Assembly (NCBI RefSeq): GCF_000365305.1 | Contig: NZ_CM001841.1 | Coordinates: 2,582,323 to 2,646,322 of the forward strand | Direction: 5' to 3' | Length of the DNA stretch: 64,000 nt | Source of the DNA: Dickeya dianthicola NCPPB 453 | GTDB lineage: Bacteria; Pseudomonadota; Gammaproteobacteria; Enterobacterales; Enterobacteriaceae | Part shown: one piece after another, positions 61,837-64,000 of the stretch | Layout of the letters: the number at the start of each line of letters is the position of its first letter | How positions within the stretch are numbered: the stretch's first letter is position 1 | The notes under the pieces: model-generated | The model's input: only the letters and a program-made list of their open reading frames with translations | The model's database searches: none | Told to the model about the DNA's origin: nothing | Made by a program: the position numbers and the translations under genes

Positions 61837-62093
61837 TATGTCGTCTCGTTTTCAAACTATGTGCAGATACTAATTCACCGAGAGTGCTTTGATTAGATAA
61901 GGCAATTGACATGCACTTATGAAAAAAATTCAGCAATAAAAAAACGTCAGATATCGGCCGGGCAATCACATCATGCGTCTGTCACCAAAGCCCATGCTTC
62001 CCTCTCTATGGATAACGGATTGATGTACGTTGAGTGGCGGGCTCTCAGGAAGAACGGGAAACGCAATTCGGATGATTTATGCGCGTAAAAGAT

Positions 62094-62131
62094 AAAAAGT
62101 CAGTCCGGTTTTTATCGCCGGACGACTTTTT
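62094..62131. terminator. Strong bidirectional terminator
   Basis: AAAAAGTC-A-GTCCGG pairs with CCGGAC-GACTTTTT around a nine-base loop, with one bulged A. It is flanked by A and T runs suited to both directions. Confidence 0.75.
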
Positions 62132-62210
62132 AAAATGACGACATCCATAATGTCATGCATATATTTTTTCCTTGCCAGGGAAAAGGGATATATATTTTAT
62201 ATTGCTACCC

Positions 62211-62369
62211 TTATTTATAAACCTTTGCAATACCCGTGAGGGCGTCATTACCGCTGACAGATATCACTTTAAATGATTTGGCACCCACCCTTTCCGCTTT
62301 TTCCTGCAGTAATTGGGTCACATCATCAACGGATGAGCCACCATCCACTCGAATAAGTGCATGATTTTC
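62211..62369 (-). pseudogene. DUF1471 (YdgH/BhsA/McbA-like) C-terminal fragment
   Basis: The frame encodes DVTQLLQEKAERVGAKSFKV and ISVSGNDALTGIAKVYK, the C-terminal half of a DUF1471 periplasmic stress protein. The signal peptide and first half are lost where the frame meets the AraC fragment. Confidence 0.75.
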
Positions 62370-62882
62370 ACTATGGTGATCGAAACGGGTCTGGTAACGC
62401 CGCTTCTCCTCGATTCATTCCGTCGCTTGCTTGCTCTGCTTGACGAACCAGAGGCGATTCCTGTTCTCGCTCCTTTAATGAAAAAAGAAATTCATTATCG
62501 GCTGATCAAAAGCGATCAGGCACAAAGGCTGTGTGAAATAGCGTCTATTGAATCACATGGGTATCGCATCGCTAAAGCCATTGACTGGATGAAACTGAAT
62601 TATACCAGTGCAATAAAAATCGATGCGCTTGCCGCCAAAGCCCAGATGAGCCGGCCAAGTTTTCATCACCATTTCAAGCAACTTACCTCAATGAGCCCAA
62701 TTCAGTACCAGAAATGGCTCAGGCTTAATGAAGCGAAACGTTTGATGTTAAATGAGCGTCTTGATGCGGCCACCGCGTCCTACCGTGTCGGTTACGAAAG
62801 CCCCTCTCAGTTTAGCCGCGAGTACAATCGGTTATTCGGTTCTCCCCCCAAAAAGGACATTACTAGTCTCAAGGGTAAATAA
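62361..62882 (+). pseudogene. AraC-family regulator, 5'-truncated
   Basis: An open frame of 173 codons encodes the end of an AraC N-terminal domain (LLDEPEAIPVLAPLMKKEIH) and the complete double helix-turn-helix (IDALAAKAQMSRPSFHHHFK, then EAKRLMLNERLDAATASYRV and PSQFSREYNRLFG). Relatives are near 300 residues, so about 120 N-terminal residues are gone. The DNA-binding half could still be made, but probably only as a remnant. Confidence 0.75.
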
Positions 62883-63012
62883 TTTATGGTGAAATAGATC
62901 TGTCAGTCTTGATCTCTCTTCCTGGATAATGGCTTCAATAGTACTGACCACCTAAGGATTTTTTATCCTCTTGGGTAATACTTGTTTATTTGTGAAAAAT
63001 ATTCAGTGATGA

Positions 63013-63192
<180 letters not shown>

Positions 63193-63333
63193 CCGATACC
63201 GTCAGTAAAACAGAATAATCGGCCATTTCCTCTTTAGAAACCCGGCAACTGAAAGATAACCCATTTGCGTGGAGGCAAATTCAACATTTTACGCAGCATT
63301 GCCATGTCCCTGACCCAGGTCTGATTCAGGCAT

Positions 63334-63364
63334 AAAAAGCGGGCAGGGTACCCTGCCCGTTTTC
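63334..63364. terminator. Bidirectional terminator left of the esterase gene
   Basis: CGGGCAGGGTACCCTGCCCG is a perfect 20-base palindrome with AAAAAG before and TTTT after. It probably ends the minus-strand esterase transcript. Confidence 0.8.
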
Positions 63365-63384
63365 ATACCGGGCTTACGCTTAGC

Positions 63385-64000
<616 letters not shown>

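Noticed and set aside
61906..62088. Small 60-codon frame left of the DUF1471 remnant
   Set aside because: It has no ribosome binding site and no recognisable similarity, and lies between pseudogenes.

Overview
The window is enterobacterial chromosome and most resembles a soft-rot pectinolytic plant pathogen of the genus Dickeya (family Pectobacteriaceae). The evidence is gene order and protein similarity to Escherichia coli, GC-rich coding DNA, a 2-keto-3-deoxygluconate (pectin catabolism) permease preceded by a KdgR-type operator, a sap antimicrobial-peptide-resistance operon, and a feruloyl-esterase-like gene at the right edge. Names come from recognising translated sequences; no database search was run.

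Positions 1-20 kb hold tyrR (cut by the left edge), an M20 peptidase, an MFS permease, the ycjX-ycjF pair, the phage-shock operon pspABC with divergent pspF and a near-consensus sigma-54 promoter, the sapABCDF operon, fabI, a DUF2335 membrane protein and rnb. Positions 20-36 kb hold an aldo/keto reductase, a CstA-family transporter, kdgT, araD, osmB, yciH-pyrF, lapAB, pgpB, ribA, an oligopeptide-binding protein and acnA. Positions 36-53 kb hold gstA, pdxY, tyrS, pdxH, mliC, anmK, slyB/slyA, a DUF1289 gene, gloA, rnt, grxD, mepH, the tiny membrane protein gene ynhF, purR, cfa, ribE and mdtK. This is largely the E. coli order with small losses and insertions.

From 53.0 kb the character changes. 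Two tRNA-Val(GAC) genes lie exactly 7,076 bp apart, each followed by the same 165-bp flank (about 80% identical, ungapped). Between them and on to about 63.2 kb is a degraded accessory region. Its intact genes are a MarR regulator with a divergent aldo/keto reductase, an AT-rich secreted SGNH (CE2-like) esterase and a yajD-type HNH protein. It also holds about eleven broken gene fragments: two LysR pieces, an old-yellow-enzyme piece, an alkylsulfatase, IS30, a quinone oxidoreductase, an MBL fold, a RibD/DHFR-like domain, an MFS protein, a DUF1471 protein and an AraC regulator. No integrase is visible. Core-like sequence resumes with an esterase gene cut by the right edge.

Two kinds of non-coding structure recur. 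One is a family of palindromic repeats with TATACCC/GGGTATA-like ends, plus a separate 238-bp MITE with 12-bp inverted ends and a TAA target duplication. The other is at least fourteen intergenic loci with short head-to-tail duplications (8-19 bp units, 2-7 copies), some of which start at the stop codon of the upstream gene. I did not find a convincing new defence or enzymatic system; the tandem duplications and the tRNA-Val locus are the least explained features.
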